Part shown: positions 5,660 through 10,138 of the stretch, piece by piece
Layout: each line of letters opens with the position of its first letter
Position numbering within the stretch: the first letter of the stretch is position 1
Assembly: GCA_043802865.1 (NCBI GenBank)
Contig: JAZDKQ010000002.1
Span: forward strand, 1-10,138
Length of the DNA stretch: 10,138 nt
Source of the DNA: JAPLXD01 sp043802865
GTDB lineage: Bacteria > Patescibacteriota > Minisyncoccia > Moranbacterales > UBA11712
Direction: 5' to 3'
Made by a program: the position numbers and the translations under genes
Notes under the pieces: generated by a model
Databases searched by the model: none
The model's input: only the letters and a program-made list of their open reading frames with translations
What the model was told of the DNA's origin: nothing

Positions 5660-6778
5660 ATGTCCAAAGACTATTACAATACTCTCGGCGTTGGCAAAGA
5701 GGCGTCCGATGGGGAGATAAAAAAAGCCTATCGCAAACTGGCGCATCAACATCATCCGGATAAGTCCGGCGGGAACGAAGCCAAGTTCAAAGAAGTGAAC
5801 GAGGCCTATCAGGTGCTTTCTGACAAAGAAAAGCGTACTCAATATGACCAATATGGCCAGACTTTTGAGCAGGCGCAATCGCAAGGGGGCGGATTTTCCG
5901 GTTTTGACGGATTTCGCGATTTTTCTTCATACGCCGAAGGATTTGATTTCAATTTTGGAGGTGGACGAGGGGGTCAGGGTGGATTTTCCGATATTTTTGG
6001 GGATATTTTCGAGCAAGCCGGGTTTGGAGGCGGTGGGAGGAGAACGCGCGCGAGTCGCGGTGAGGATATTCAAGTCGATATCGAAATAGATTTTCAGGAA
6101 ATGGCGGATGGCGCCGAAAAAGAAGTGGAACTATATAAAAGAGTGAGATGCGCGCGTTGCGAAGGCGATGGCGTGGAATCGGGCTCAAAAAAAGTGGAAT
6201 GCGCGAAATGCCAGGGCGAAGGACAGATTCGAATCGCGCGGCGGACGATTCTCGGAACATTTCAGCAAACAAGTGTTTGTCCGGATTGCCAAGGCGAAGG
6301 GAAAATTCCGGAAAAGAAATGCAAAAATTGCGGCGGGGACGGGCGAGTGCGCGAATATGAAAAAATTAAAATAAAAATCCCAGCCGGCATCAAAAACGGG
6401 CAAACCATTCGCCTTGAGAATATGGGCGAAGCCGGAGAGAGGGGCGGGGAAGCGGGAGACCTCTATGTGAATGTTCACGTGCTTTCTGACGAAAGATTTG
6501 AAAGAAAAGATGACGATATCCACAGCGAAGCCAAAATAAGTTTTTCGCAAGCGGCGCTCGGGGACAAAATAGAAGTTGAAACAATCGGAGGAGAAGTGAG
6601 GCTCAAAATCCCCGCCGGGACGCAATCGGGAGAAGTTTTCCGCCTCAAAGGGCATGGCGTGAAACATCTTTCACGTTTTGGACATGGCGATCAGTATGTT
6701 AAGATACAAGTAACGACGCCTGCGAACTTGACACGCGAAGAAAAAGAAATTTTTGAAAAATTAAAAGAAGCTGAATAA
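5660..6778 (+). CDS. dnaJ: DnaJ, type I Hsp40 co-chaperone
   Basis: A 372-residue class A J-protein that delivers substrates to DnaK and stimulates its ATPase. The J domain (about 1-66) has KDYYNTLGV at 3-11 and the catalytic HPD at 32-34. A Gly/Phe-rich linker follows (about 76-125, with many GGG and GF). Four zinc-finger repeats are intact: CARCEGDG (164-171), CAKCQGEG (181-188), CPDCQGEG (207-214) and CKNCGGDG (221-228). The C-terminal substrate-binding beta domains follow, with IPAGIKNGQTIRL (about 240-252) and LKIPAGTQSGEVFRLKGHG later. The start is ATG 5660; the TTG 6 nt upstream would only add two residues. No Shine-Dalgarno. It ends in two adjacent TAA codons and is followed 19 bp later by a small membrane-protein gene. 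Confidence 0.97.
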   Translation: MSKDYYNTLGVGKEASDGEIKKAYRKLAHQHHPDKSGGNEAKFKEVNEAYQVLSDKEKRTQYDQYGQTFEQAQSQGGGFSGFDGFRDFSSYAEGFDFNFGGGRGGQGGFSDIFGDIFEQAGFGGGGRRTRASRGEDIQVDIEIDFQEMADGAEKEVELYKRVRCARCEGDGVESGSKKVECAKCQGEGQIRIARRTILGTFQQTSVCPDCQGEGKIPEKKCKNCGGDGRVREYEKIKIKIPAGIKNGQTIRLENMGEAGERGGEAGDLYVNVHVLSDERFERKDDDIHSEAKISFSQAALGDKIEVETIGGEVRLKIPAGTQSGEVFRLKGHGVKHLSRFGHGDQYVKIQVTTPANLTREEKEIFEKLKEAE

Positions 6779-6797
6779 TAAATATAAAAAAACAAAA

Positions 6798-7295
6798 ATG
6801 AATCTCAACAATCTTCTTGGTAATATTGGAATCAAGAGCAATCTTGCCGGCGACGTGTCTTTTTTGATTTTGTTTGTCTTGATCAGCATCGTCGTTTCGT
6901 TTGTGCTCGGGAAACATCGGATTTTGGTTTCGCTTCTTGGGGTTTATGTGGCGTACGCGGTCGTGAATCTTGCCAATTTTGATTTTGTGCACGATCCGCA
7001 ATCCAAAACGCTGTTTTTCCTCACGATTCTCATTGGTTTCATTGTGATGTTTTCGCGAATCATCCGTGGGAGCGTTTCGGGACACGGCCCAACGCTCATT
7101 GTGAAGTTGGCTATTGGCACGGCGATCGTGGTCGGCTTTTCGCTCTCGATTATTTTGGGATGGTATTCAACGAAAGAATTGGCAGATGTGATCACGCCAG
7201 GCGTAAAATCATATTTCACAGGCGATTTGTACAAATTTCTCTGGGGCATCGCTCCGCTGGTGTATTTGGGAGTGGTCAGAAAAAGGATTGACTGA
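6798..7295 (+). CDS. Unrecognised small multi-pass membrane protein after dnaJ
   Basis: A 165-residue hydrophobic protein with about four or five membrane helices, near residues 19-37, 42-60, 70-87, 101-120 and 146-160, and a basic C-terminus (VVRKRID). I do not recognise the family. Size and topology recall CvpA-like small membrane proteins, but I see no motif that supports that assignment. The 19-bp gap after dnaJ and the AT-rich, SD-less leader match the operon style, so it probably forms the last gene of the heat-shock transcript. Its final codons overlap the -35 box of the tRNA promoter, showing very tight packing. Confidence 0.82.
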   Translation: MNLNNLLGNIGIKSNLAGDVSFLILFVLISIVVSFVLGKHRILVSLLGVYVAYAVVNLANFDFVHDPQSKTLFFLTILIGFIVMFSRIIRGSVSGHGPTLIVKLAIGTAIVVGFSLSIILGWYSTKELADVITPGVKSYFTGDLYKFLWGIAPLVYLGVVRKRID

Positions 7296-7316
7296 ATATA
7301 CAAAATGTGATATATT
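7288..7316 (+). promoter_or_regulatory. Promoter of the tRNA cluster
   Basis: TTGACT (7288-7293) and TATATT (7311-7316) with an ideal 17-bp spacer; predicted start near 7323, about 36 nt before tRNA-Lys. The -35 box overlaps the last two codons and the first base of the stop codon of the preceding gene. Confidence 0.7.
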
Positions 7317-7358
7317 TCTCAAAGATTGCATGCGCGATTGTATTTTGAATTTGATTTC

Positions 7359-7434
7359 GGGTCGTTAGCTCAGTCGGTAGAGCAGCAGCCTTTTAAGCTG
7401 ATGGTCGCAGGTTCGATCCCTGCACGACCCACCA
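7359..7434 (+). tRNA. tRNA-Lys (anticodon TTT), CCA encoded
   Basis: The cloverleaf folds by eye. The acceptor GGGTCGT (7359-7365) pairs with ACGACCC (7424-7430), the D stem is GCTC/GAGC, and the anticodon loop CTTTTAA has TTT at 7392-7394. The T arm is GCAGG-TTCGATC-CCTGC, and discriminator A is followed by an encoded CCA (7432-7434). It closely resembles E. coli tRNA-Lys. The top pair of the anticodon stem (7385-7401) is G opposite A, a mismatch. Confidence 0.97.
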
Positions 7435-7442
7435 ATTACTTA

Positions 7443-7472
7443 TTTTGTTACGCAGCATGCTACGTAACAAAA
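7443..7472. repeat. 30-bp near-perfect palindrome between tRNA-Lys and tRNA-Ile
   Basis: TTTTGTTACG (7443-7452) and CGTAACAAAA (7463-7472) are perfect reverse complements. The centre AGCATGCT (7454-7461) is itself palindromic, with only one mismatched pair (C7453/A7462). No T-tract lies outside the stem on either strand. It could be a processing hairpin in the tRNA precursor or a dimer-protein binding site. Confidence 0.85.
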
Positions 7473-7477
7473 GACAT

Positions 7478-7551
7478 GGGCGATTAGCTCAGCCGGTTAG
7501 AGCGCGTCACTGATAATGACGAGGTCCGAGGTTCGAGTCCTCGATCGCCCA
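7478..7551 (+). tRNA. tRNA-Ile (anticodon GAT)
   Basis: The acceptor GGGCGAT (7478-7484) pairs with ATCGCCC (7544-7550), the D stem is GCTC/GAGC, and the anticodon stem CGTCA/TGACG encloses CTGATAA with GAT at 7512-7514. The T arm is CGAGG-TTCGAGT-CCTCG, and the discriminator is A 7551. The next bases are CAA, so CCA is not encoded and must be added by the CCA-adding enzyme, unlike the neighbouring tRNA-Lys. Confidence 0.97.
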
Positions 7552-7571
7552 CAAGAAAATACTTCATGCAT

Positions 7572-7644
7572 GGGCCCGTAGCTCATCTGGTAGAGCGCCT
7601 GTTTTGCATACAGGAGGTGAGGAGTTCGAGTCTCCTCGGGTCCA
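7572..7644 (+). tRNA. tRNA-Ala (anticodon TGC)
   Basis: The acceptor GGGCCCG (7572-7578) pairs with CGGGTCC (7637-7643) and includes the G3-U70 wobble pair that marks alanine tRNAs. The D stem is GCTC/GAGC, and the anticodon stem CCTGT/ACAGG encloses TTTGCAT with TGC at 7605-7607. The T arm is AGGAG-TTCGAGT-CTCCT, with discriminator A 7644 and no encoded CCA. On the opposite strand the purF frame reads through 7644-7583, covering most of this gene. Confidence 0.97.
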
Positions 7645-9061
7645 CAAAAGAAAAAGGGCAACACTGCGATTTACGCGATGCCGCCCTTTTTTTGGTTCGG
7701 GTTACCGGATATTTTCCGGTAAAACAGCCATAGCAGAAGTTTTCTCCTGCCACGGATTTCAAAGCTTCAATTGAAAGGTAATGCAAATCATCCGCACCTA
7801 TGAAATCGCGGATTTCATCCATATCCTTTCCATGAGCTATGAGTTCTTCAGACGATTTAATATCAATCCCATAGGGACAATATCCCAGGAGAGGTGGGCA
7901 GCTCACTGCAAACGAAATGCTCTTTGGCATACAGCCCCTGACCATCGAAACCAGCTTTTTACTGGTTGTTCCTCTCACGATCGAATCGTCCGCAATAATT
8001 ATATGCTGGTTCTTAATAAGCGGTGGGATCGGGCTCAGTTTGAGACGGACGTTATTTGATCGTTTGGTGCCATCCGGAGAAATAAATGTTCTTCCGAAGT
8101 AGTGGCTCCGGACGAGTGCACGTCGGTGAGGAATACCCAATTCCTCTGCGAGGCCATCGGCGAAATAATTGGCCGAATCTGCTATGCCAACGACGCAATC
8201 CGCCCTGATGGTTTGTTCTCTTGCGTGTGCTTTGCCCAGGTTCATCCGAAATTCGAAACCGTAACGGCCAAAAATTTTTGAATCCGGGCGGGCAAAATAG
8301 ATGAGCGAGAAAACGCACTGGTGAAGAGGGGCTTTGGGGAATGGGCGAATGGATTTCAAACCTTCTTTGCTGATTACCACAATTTCGCCTGGATCAACAT
8401 CCCGCAAATATTTCACTCCATATCGTTTTTCAATGAAGCCGAAGGCACAGGTTTCCGAAGAAATCATGTAACCCTCATTGAAAGTGGCCAATGATAAAGG
8501 GCGAAATCCGTAGGGATCGCGCGCAGCAATGATTTTATTTTCGTTCATTGCCATGATTACCAGAGAATACGCGCCGCGGATTTTACCGAGGCTCTCGACC
8601 AAAGCGGATTCGAAATCGGATTTTCTTGAGAGCGTCAGATGTCCCAATATTATCTCCGTATCTGAATCGCTCTGAAAAGAATATCCCCGCTTCAGCAGCC
8701 CTACCCTTTGATGTTCGCTATCGAGCAGTGTCCCGTTATGGCCTATGCCAACATATCCACTCCGCGTTTCGCGCACGAAAGGCTGCAGGTTATCGATTGT
8801 TGCAGTCGAGCCTGCTGTCGAATAGCGATTGTGCCCAATCGCTTTATCGGAGAGATATTGCGATAAATCCGTTTTTTCAAAGAGATGCTGAACAGAACTG
8901 TCACCAGTCGAAATCCTCCTAAAGTGAAAAGGCTCTTTTGGACCGGCGATCATCACTCCAGTTCCTTCCTGTCCGCGATGCTGAAGACCGAGAAGGCCGT
9001 CATGCAAAGCAGAGCCGATCAGCATCGGTTTTTCCGACCAGATTCCAAAAATACCGCACAT
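7583..9061 (-). CDS. purF: PurF, amidophosphoribosyltransferase (Fe-S type); abnormal 3' end
   Basis: First committed enzyme of de novo purine synthesis: PRPP plus glutamine gives phosphoribosylamine. The 492-codon frame starts MCGIFG, placing the N-terminal nucleophile Cys2 directly after Met, with no propeptide. Glutaminase motifs: GLQHRGQEGTG (25-35), GHNRYSTAGS (76-85) and GHNGTLLD (107-114). ARDPYGFRPLS (180-190) and YFGRTFISP (321-329) follow. The PRPP loop is IIIADDSIVRGTTS (354-367). Cys249, Cys395, Cys443 and Cys446 match the four [4Fe-4S] ligands of the Bacillus subtilis-type enzyme. Homology ends near CFTGKYP (446-452). The remaining 40 codons pass through the terminator, then read antisense to tRNA-Ala, stopping at 7585-7583, and are not family-like. 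A strong AGGAGG Shine-Dalgarno 4 nt before ATG 9061 fixes the start. No other purine gene is in the window. Confidence 0.95.
   Translation of the reverse strand: MCGIFGIWSEKPMLIGSALHDGLLGLQHRGQEGTGVMIAGPKEPFHFRRISTGDSSVQHLFEKTDLSQYLSDKAIGHNRYSTAGSTATIDNLQPFVRETRSGYVGIGHNGTLLDSEHQRVGLLKRGYSFQSDSDTEIILGHLTLSRKSDFESALVESLGKIRGAYSLVIMAMNENKIIAARDPYGFRPLSLATFNEGYMISSETCAFGFIEKRYGVKYLRDVDPGEIVVISKEGLKSIRPFPKAPLHQCVFSLIYFARPDSKIFGRYGFEFRMNLGKAHAREQTIRADCVVGIADSANYFADGLAEELGIPHRRALVRSHYFGRTFISPDGTKRSNNVRLKLSPIPPLIKNQHIIIADDSIVRGTTSKKLVSMVRGCMPKSISFAVSCPPLLGYCPYGIDIKSSEELIAHGKDMDEIRDFIGADDLHYLSIEALKSVAGENFCYGCFTGKYPVTRTKKRAASRKSQCCPFSFVDPRRLELLTSCMQNRRSTR
7651..7693. terminator. Bidirectional intrinsic terminator between the tRNA cluster and purF
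   Basis: AAAAAGGGC (7651-7659) pairs with GCCCTTTTT (7683-7691), with further inner pairing (GCG 7666-7668/CGC 7674-7676). The + strand stem is followed by T to 7693. On the - strand the stem is followed by TTTTTCTTTT. It should end the tRNA transcript 7 nt beyond tRNA-Ala. It also lies inside the purF reading frame, before that frame reaches a stop codon. Confidence 0.85.
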
Positions 9062-9065
9062 GACT

Positions 9066-9071
9066 CCTCCT
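9066..9071 (-). promoter_or_regulatory. Strong Shine-Dalgarno of purF
   Basis: AGGAGG on the - strand with a 4-nt gap to the purF ATG, within a longer GA-rich run. It is notable because none of the heat-shock operon genes in this window has a recognisable Shine-Dalgarno. Confidence 0.85.
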
Positions 9072-9094
9072 CTCTGTGAATTCGATAAATTTTA

Positions 9095-9178
9095 TTAACC
9101 CGCTCTTGGGTTGTTTTTGAAAGACCAGAAAAAAACAAAAATTGCTTTTTCAGTGAAAGAAAAGTTATATTTAACTAT
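9095..9178 (-). other. Possible 27-codon leader ORF (or remnant) upstream of purF, with ATA in the start position
   Basis: On the - strand, AGGAGG at 9193-9188 is followed after 9 nt by ATA (9178-9176) and an open frame of 27 codons ending in TAA (9097-9095), 33 nt before the purF ATG. The encoded peptide is rich in aromatic residues (KAIFVFFWSFKNNPRAG at its end). No ATG, GTG or TTG is at the right distance. It could be a leader peptide with a rare start, a decayed small gene whose ATG mutated, or chance in an AT-rich leader. The last codons coincide with a small inverted repeat, AACCC/GGGTT (9097-9101/9108-9112). Confidence 0.25.
9142..9171 (+). promoter_or_regulatory. Candidate promoter for the 86-aa ORF
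   Basis: TTGCTT (9142-9147) and TATATT (9166-9171) separated by 18 bp, giving a start near 9178 and a leader of roughly 90 nt. The -35 is only a partial match in AT-rich sequence, so this is tentative. The remainder of 9062-9266 holds a small inverted repeat, TTTGC/GCAAA (9214-9229), and otherwise nothing I can name. Confidence 0.35.
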
Positions 9179-9266
9179 TTTGTTTTTCCTCCTGCTTTAT
9201 TTCTAACGCTTTTTTTGCAATTTAGCAAATAAAAGAAAAATTGAGAAATCTGGCGAGCATCCTGCA

Positions 9267-9527
9267 GTGATCAAAATCTGCATGGATCAAGGTCGATCGG
9301 TCTGCGGCGGCGGGACGGATAGATGTGAAAGCAGCTGTTCATTCCGCTTATTGACCATTGCGGATAACGGGTCAGTATCGAACCTTTTAGATCTGGATCC
9401 CTTTCTTGTCGTAAATTTCAAACCGCTAGGCCCTTCAAATCCTCTCTATGGGATTATGGACTGCGAAAAAGCCGCGGAGTTGTTTGGCCTTATAGATAGT
9501 CTGGAAAGAAGGCAAAAAAGTTGCTGA
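9267..9527 (+). CDS. Small hypothetical protein, cysteine-rich N-terminus
   Basis: An open frame of 86 codons from GTG 9267; ATG 9282 is an equally plausible start (81 residues). I do not recognise it. The N-terminal third has five cysteines in the pattern C-x7-C-x6-C-x3-C plus one more (from residue 5 to 24), with a GGG, suggestive of metal binding or disulphides but not a known motif. The rest is mixed: LLDLDPFLVVNFKPLGPSNPLYG (about 40-62), then a helix-like EKAAELFGLIDSLERRQKS and a terminal Cys. No Shine-Dalgarno is visible. Support for it being real is the bidirectional terminator that begins 19 bp after its stop, and its divergent arrangement with purF. No function can be given. Confidence 0.5.
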   Translation: MIKICMDQGRSVCGGGTDRCESSCSFRLLTIADNGSVSNLLDLDPFLVVNFKPLGPSNPLYGIMDCEKAAELFGLIDSLERRQKSC

Positions 9528-9546
9528 AAAACCCTCGCAAAAGAAG

Positions 9547-9582
9547 AAAGGTTCGGAACCGATTGTGGTCCCGAACCTTTTT
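9547..9582. terminator. Bidirectional intrinsic terminator between two convergent small genes
   Basis: AAAGGTTCGG (9547-9556) pairs perfectly with CCGAACCTTT (9571-9580), extended inside by ACC (9558-9560)/GGT (9567-9569) across one mismatch. On the + strand five T (9578-9582) end the stem. On the - strand the stem runs into CTTTCTTCTTTTGC. It separates the 86-aa gene (+) from the 129-aa gene (-). Confidence 0.85.
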
Positions 9583-9599
9583 CAAATTGGAGTGGAAAA

Positions 9600-9989
9600 T
9601 CAGTTGATGATTTTACCACCATACAAAACGTGGGTGGGGTGATGCATCTGAATATGGACAACCGGGAGGGATTGGGGACAAAATTGATCCTGTGAGATGC
9701 AGGATTCCTCATTAAAGAAGAGGTATGGCGAAGAGAATATTTCTGGATGGTCCGAGATCCATTGCGCGGCCTCGGGCGCTTCTTCGCGAAGGATCGCGAG
9801 AGCTGCGAGCAGGTTGATTTTGTAGCCAAACGACATTCCAGGTTTCGTCGGGAGAAAAGTCCGGACTCTTTCAAAGTACGGGAATTTTTTTCCAACAAAG
9901 GCTCGAGAAACGAATTCAGGAACATCCTTTCCGGATATTGGCGGAAAAGTGACTTTCACCAGCTGCGACTTTACTATTGGATAGTTCAT
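9600..9989 (-). CDS. Hypothetical protein of 129 residues
   Basis: The frame starts at ATG 9989 with an AGGGGG Shine-Dalgarno 4 nt upstream and a good promoter further up, and it ends 17 bp before a terminator, so it looks like a complete single-gene unit. I do not recognise the family. The protein appears soluble, with no signal peptide or membrane helix. It begins MNYPIVKSQLVKVTFPPISG, has a basic aromatic middle (KKFPYFERVRTFLPTKPGMSF, split here as about residues 34-45 and 46-54), and a helix-like LLAALAILREEAPEAAQWI at about 60-78. The C-terminal part is rich in His, Gln and Pro (VVHIQMHHPTHVLYGGK at about 109-125) and has two cysteines. A His-rich tail could bind metal, but that is speculation. 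The longer overlapping frame at 9446-9925 on the same strand lacks these signals. Confidence 0.72.
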   Translation of the reverse strand: MNYPIVKSQLVKVTFPPISGKDVPEFVSRAFVGKKFPYFERVRTFLPTKPGMSFGYKINLLAALAILREEAPEAAQWISDHPEIFSSPYLFFNEESCISQDQFCPQSLPVVHIQMHHPTHVLYGGKIIN

Positions 9990-9993
9990 TCTT

Positions 9994-9999
9994 CCCCCT
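9994..9999 (-). promoter_or_regulatory. Shine-Dalgarno of the 129-aa gene
   Basis: AGGGGG on the - strand ends 4 nt before ATG 9989 and decides that start. Like purF, and unlike the heat-shock genes, this gene uses a clear Shine-Dalgarno. Confidence 0.7.
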
Positions 10000-10010
10000 A
10001 TTCGTTGAAT

Positions 10011-10040
10011 TTTATATGTTTATCGGCACAATGTTGCCAA
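10011..10040 (-). promoter_or_regulatory. Promoter of the 129-aa gene
   Basis: On the - strand, TTGGCA (10040-10035) and TATAAA (10016-10011) with an 18-bp spacer, each one base from consensus. The predicted start is near 10004, only about 15 nt before the ATG but leaving room for the Shine-Dalgarno. Confidence 0.65.
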
Positions 10041-10042
10041 TA
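10021..10042. promoter_or_regulatory. Putative operator dyad over the -35 region
   Basis: TATCGGCA (10021-10028) and TGCCAATA (10035-10042) are inverted with 7 of 8 positions matching and a 6-bp gap. The dyad covers the -35 box and much of the spacer, the position expected for a repressor site. It shares GGCA/TGCC with CIRCE but lacks the CACTC/GAGTG cores, so it is not a CIRCE. Confidence 0.45.
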
Positions 10043-10107
10043 GAGCTGCCAAAGAACTTCTTGATACTATAAAGAAAAAATCAGGTTTTGGCAAAGGATA
10101 AAAAGAA

Positions 10108-10137
10108 AACCCCCAGACGGCGATGGTCCGGGGGGTT
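10108..10137 (-). terminator. Intrinsic terminator of a - strand gene beyond the window
   Basis: AACCCCC (10108-10114) pairs with GGGGGTT (10131-10137), with an inner GAC (10116-10118)/GTC (10126-10128). On the - strand the stem is followed by TTTTCTTTTTATCC, so it most likely ends a leftward gene located right of position 10138 and insulates the 129-aa gene from it. Between this and the promoter at 10040 I see nothing else. Confidence 0.75.
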
Positions 10138-10138
10138 G

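Noticed and set aside
7583..7650. The last PurF residues (ending DPRRLELLTSCMQNRRSTR) as a real protein domain
   Set aside because: This is the reverse strand of tRNA-Ala translated, a known kind of annotation artefact; it is not evidence for a domain.
9097..9118. AACCC/GGGTT hairpin followed by T5 as a + strand terminator
   Set aside because: The stem is only 5 bp and no + strand gene lies upstream of it within this interval.
9446..9925. 159-codon - strand frame overlapping the terminator and the 129-aa gene
   Set aside because: It crosses the bidirectional terminator and lacks a Shine-Dalgarno; the 129-codon frame has promoter, SD and terminator in order.
9747..10043. 98-codon + strand frame
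   Set aside because: Antisense of the 129-aa gene and of its promoter; no start signals.

Overview
The window looks like a chromosomal segment of a small-genome bacterium, most likely a member of the Patescibacteria/CPR. That placement is an inference. It rests on the compact HrcA, the uncharacterised membrane proteins inside a heat-shock operon, and the near absence of Shine-Dalgarno sequences in front of the operon genes. All reading frames fit the standard bacterial code, with TAA and TGA both used as stops.

Left edge (1-924): a CorA-family divalent-cation channel runs leftward off the window, divergent from yidD. Both are driven by one palindromic -10 element so close to both start codons that both mRNAs are predicted to be leaderless.

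Heat-shock block (1219-7295): a consensus promoter and a perfect CIRCE operator precede hrcA, followed by grpE, dnaK, a 342-aa multi-pass membrane protein, dnaJ and a 165-aa membrane protein, all on the + strand. The repressor controls the DnaK-GrpE-DnaJ chaperone set from the same operon. Several junctions carry short tandem repeats or AT-rich inverted repeats. The two membrane proteins are unrecognised and are candidates for an envelope-linked stress function.

tRNA cluster (7288-7693): a promoter overlapping the end of the last membrane gene drives tRNA-Lys(TTT), tRNA-Ile(GAT) and tRNA-Ala(TGC). A near-perfect palindrome sits between Lys and Ile. A strong hairpin with T-tracts on both sides ends the cluster.

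Right part (7583-10138): purF (amidophosphoribosyltransferase, Fe-S type, - strand) has intact catalytic and cluster-ligand residues, but its frame does not stop before the shared terminator; the first in-frame stop lies inside the antisense of tRNA-Ala. Beyond it, an 86-aa and a 129-aa orphan ORF converge on a bidirectional terminator. The 129-aa gene has its own promoter with a dyad over the -35 box. purF and the 129-aa gene have strong Shine-Dalgarno sequences, unlike the heat-shock genes, which hints at a different origin or a different mode of expression. I see no CRISPR array, transposase, integrase or prophage gene.
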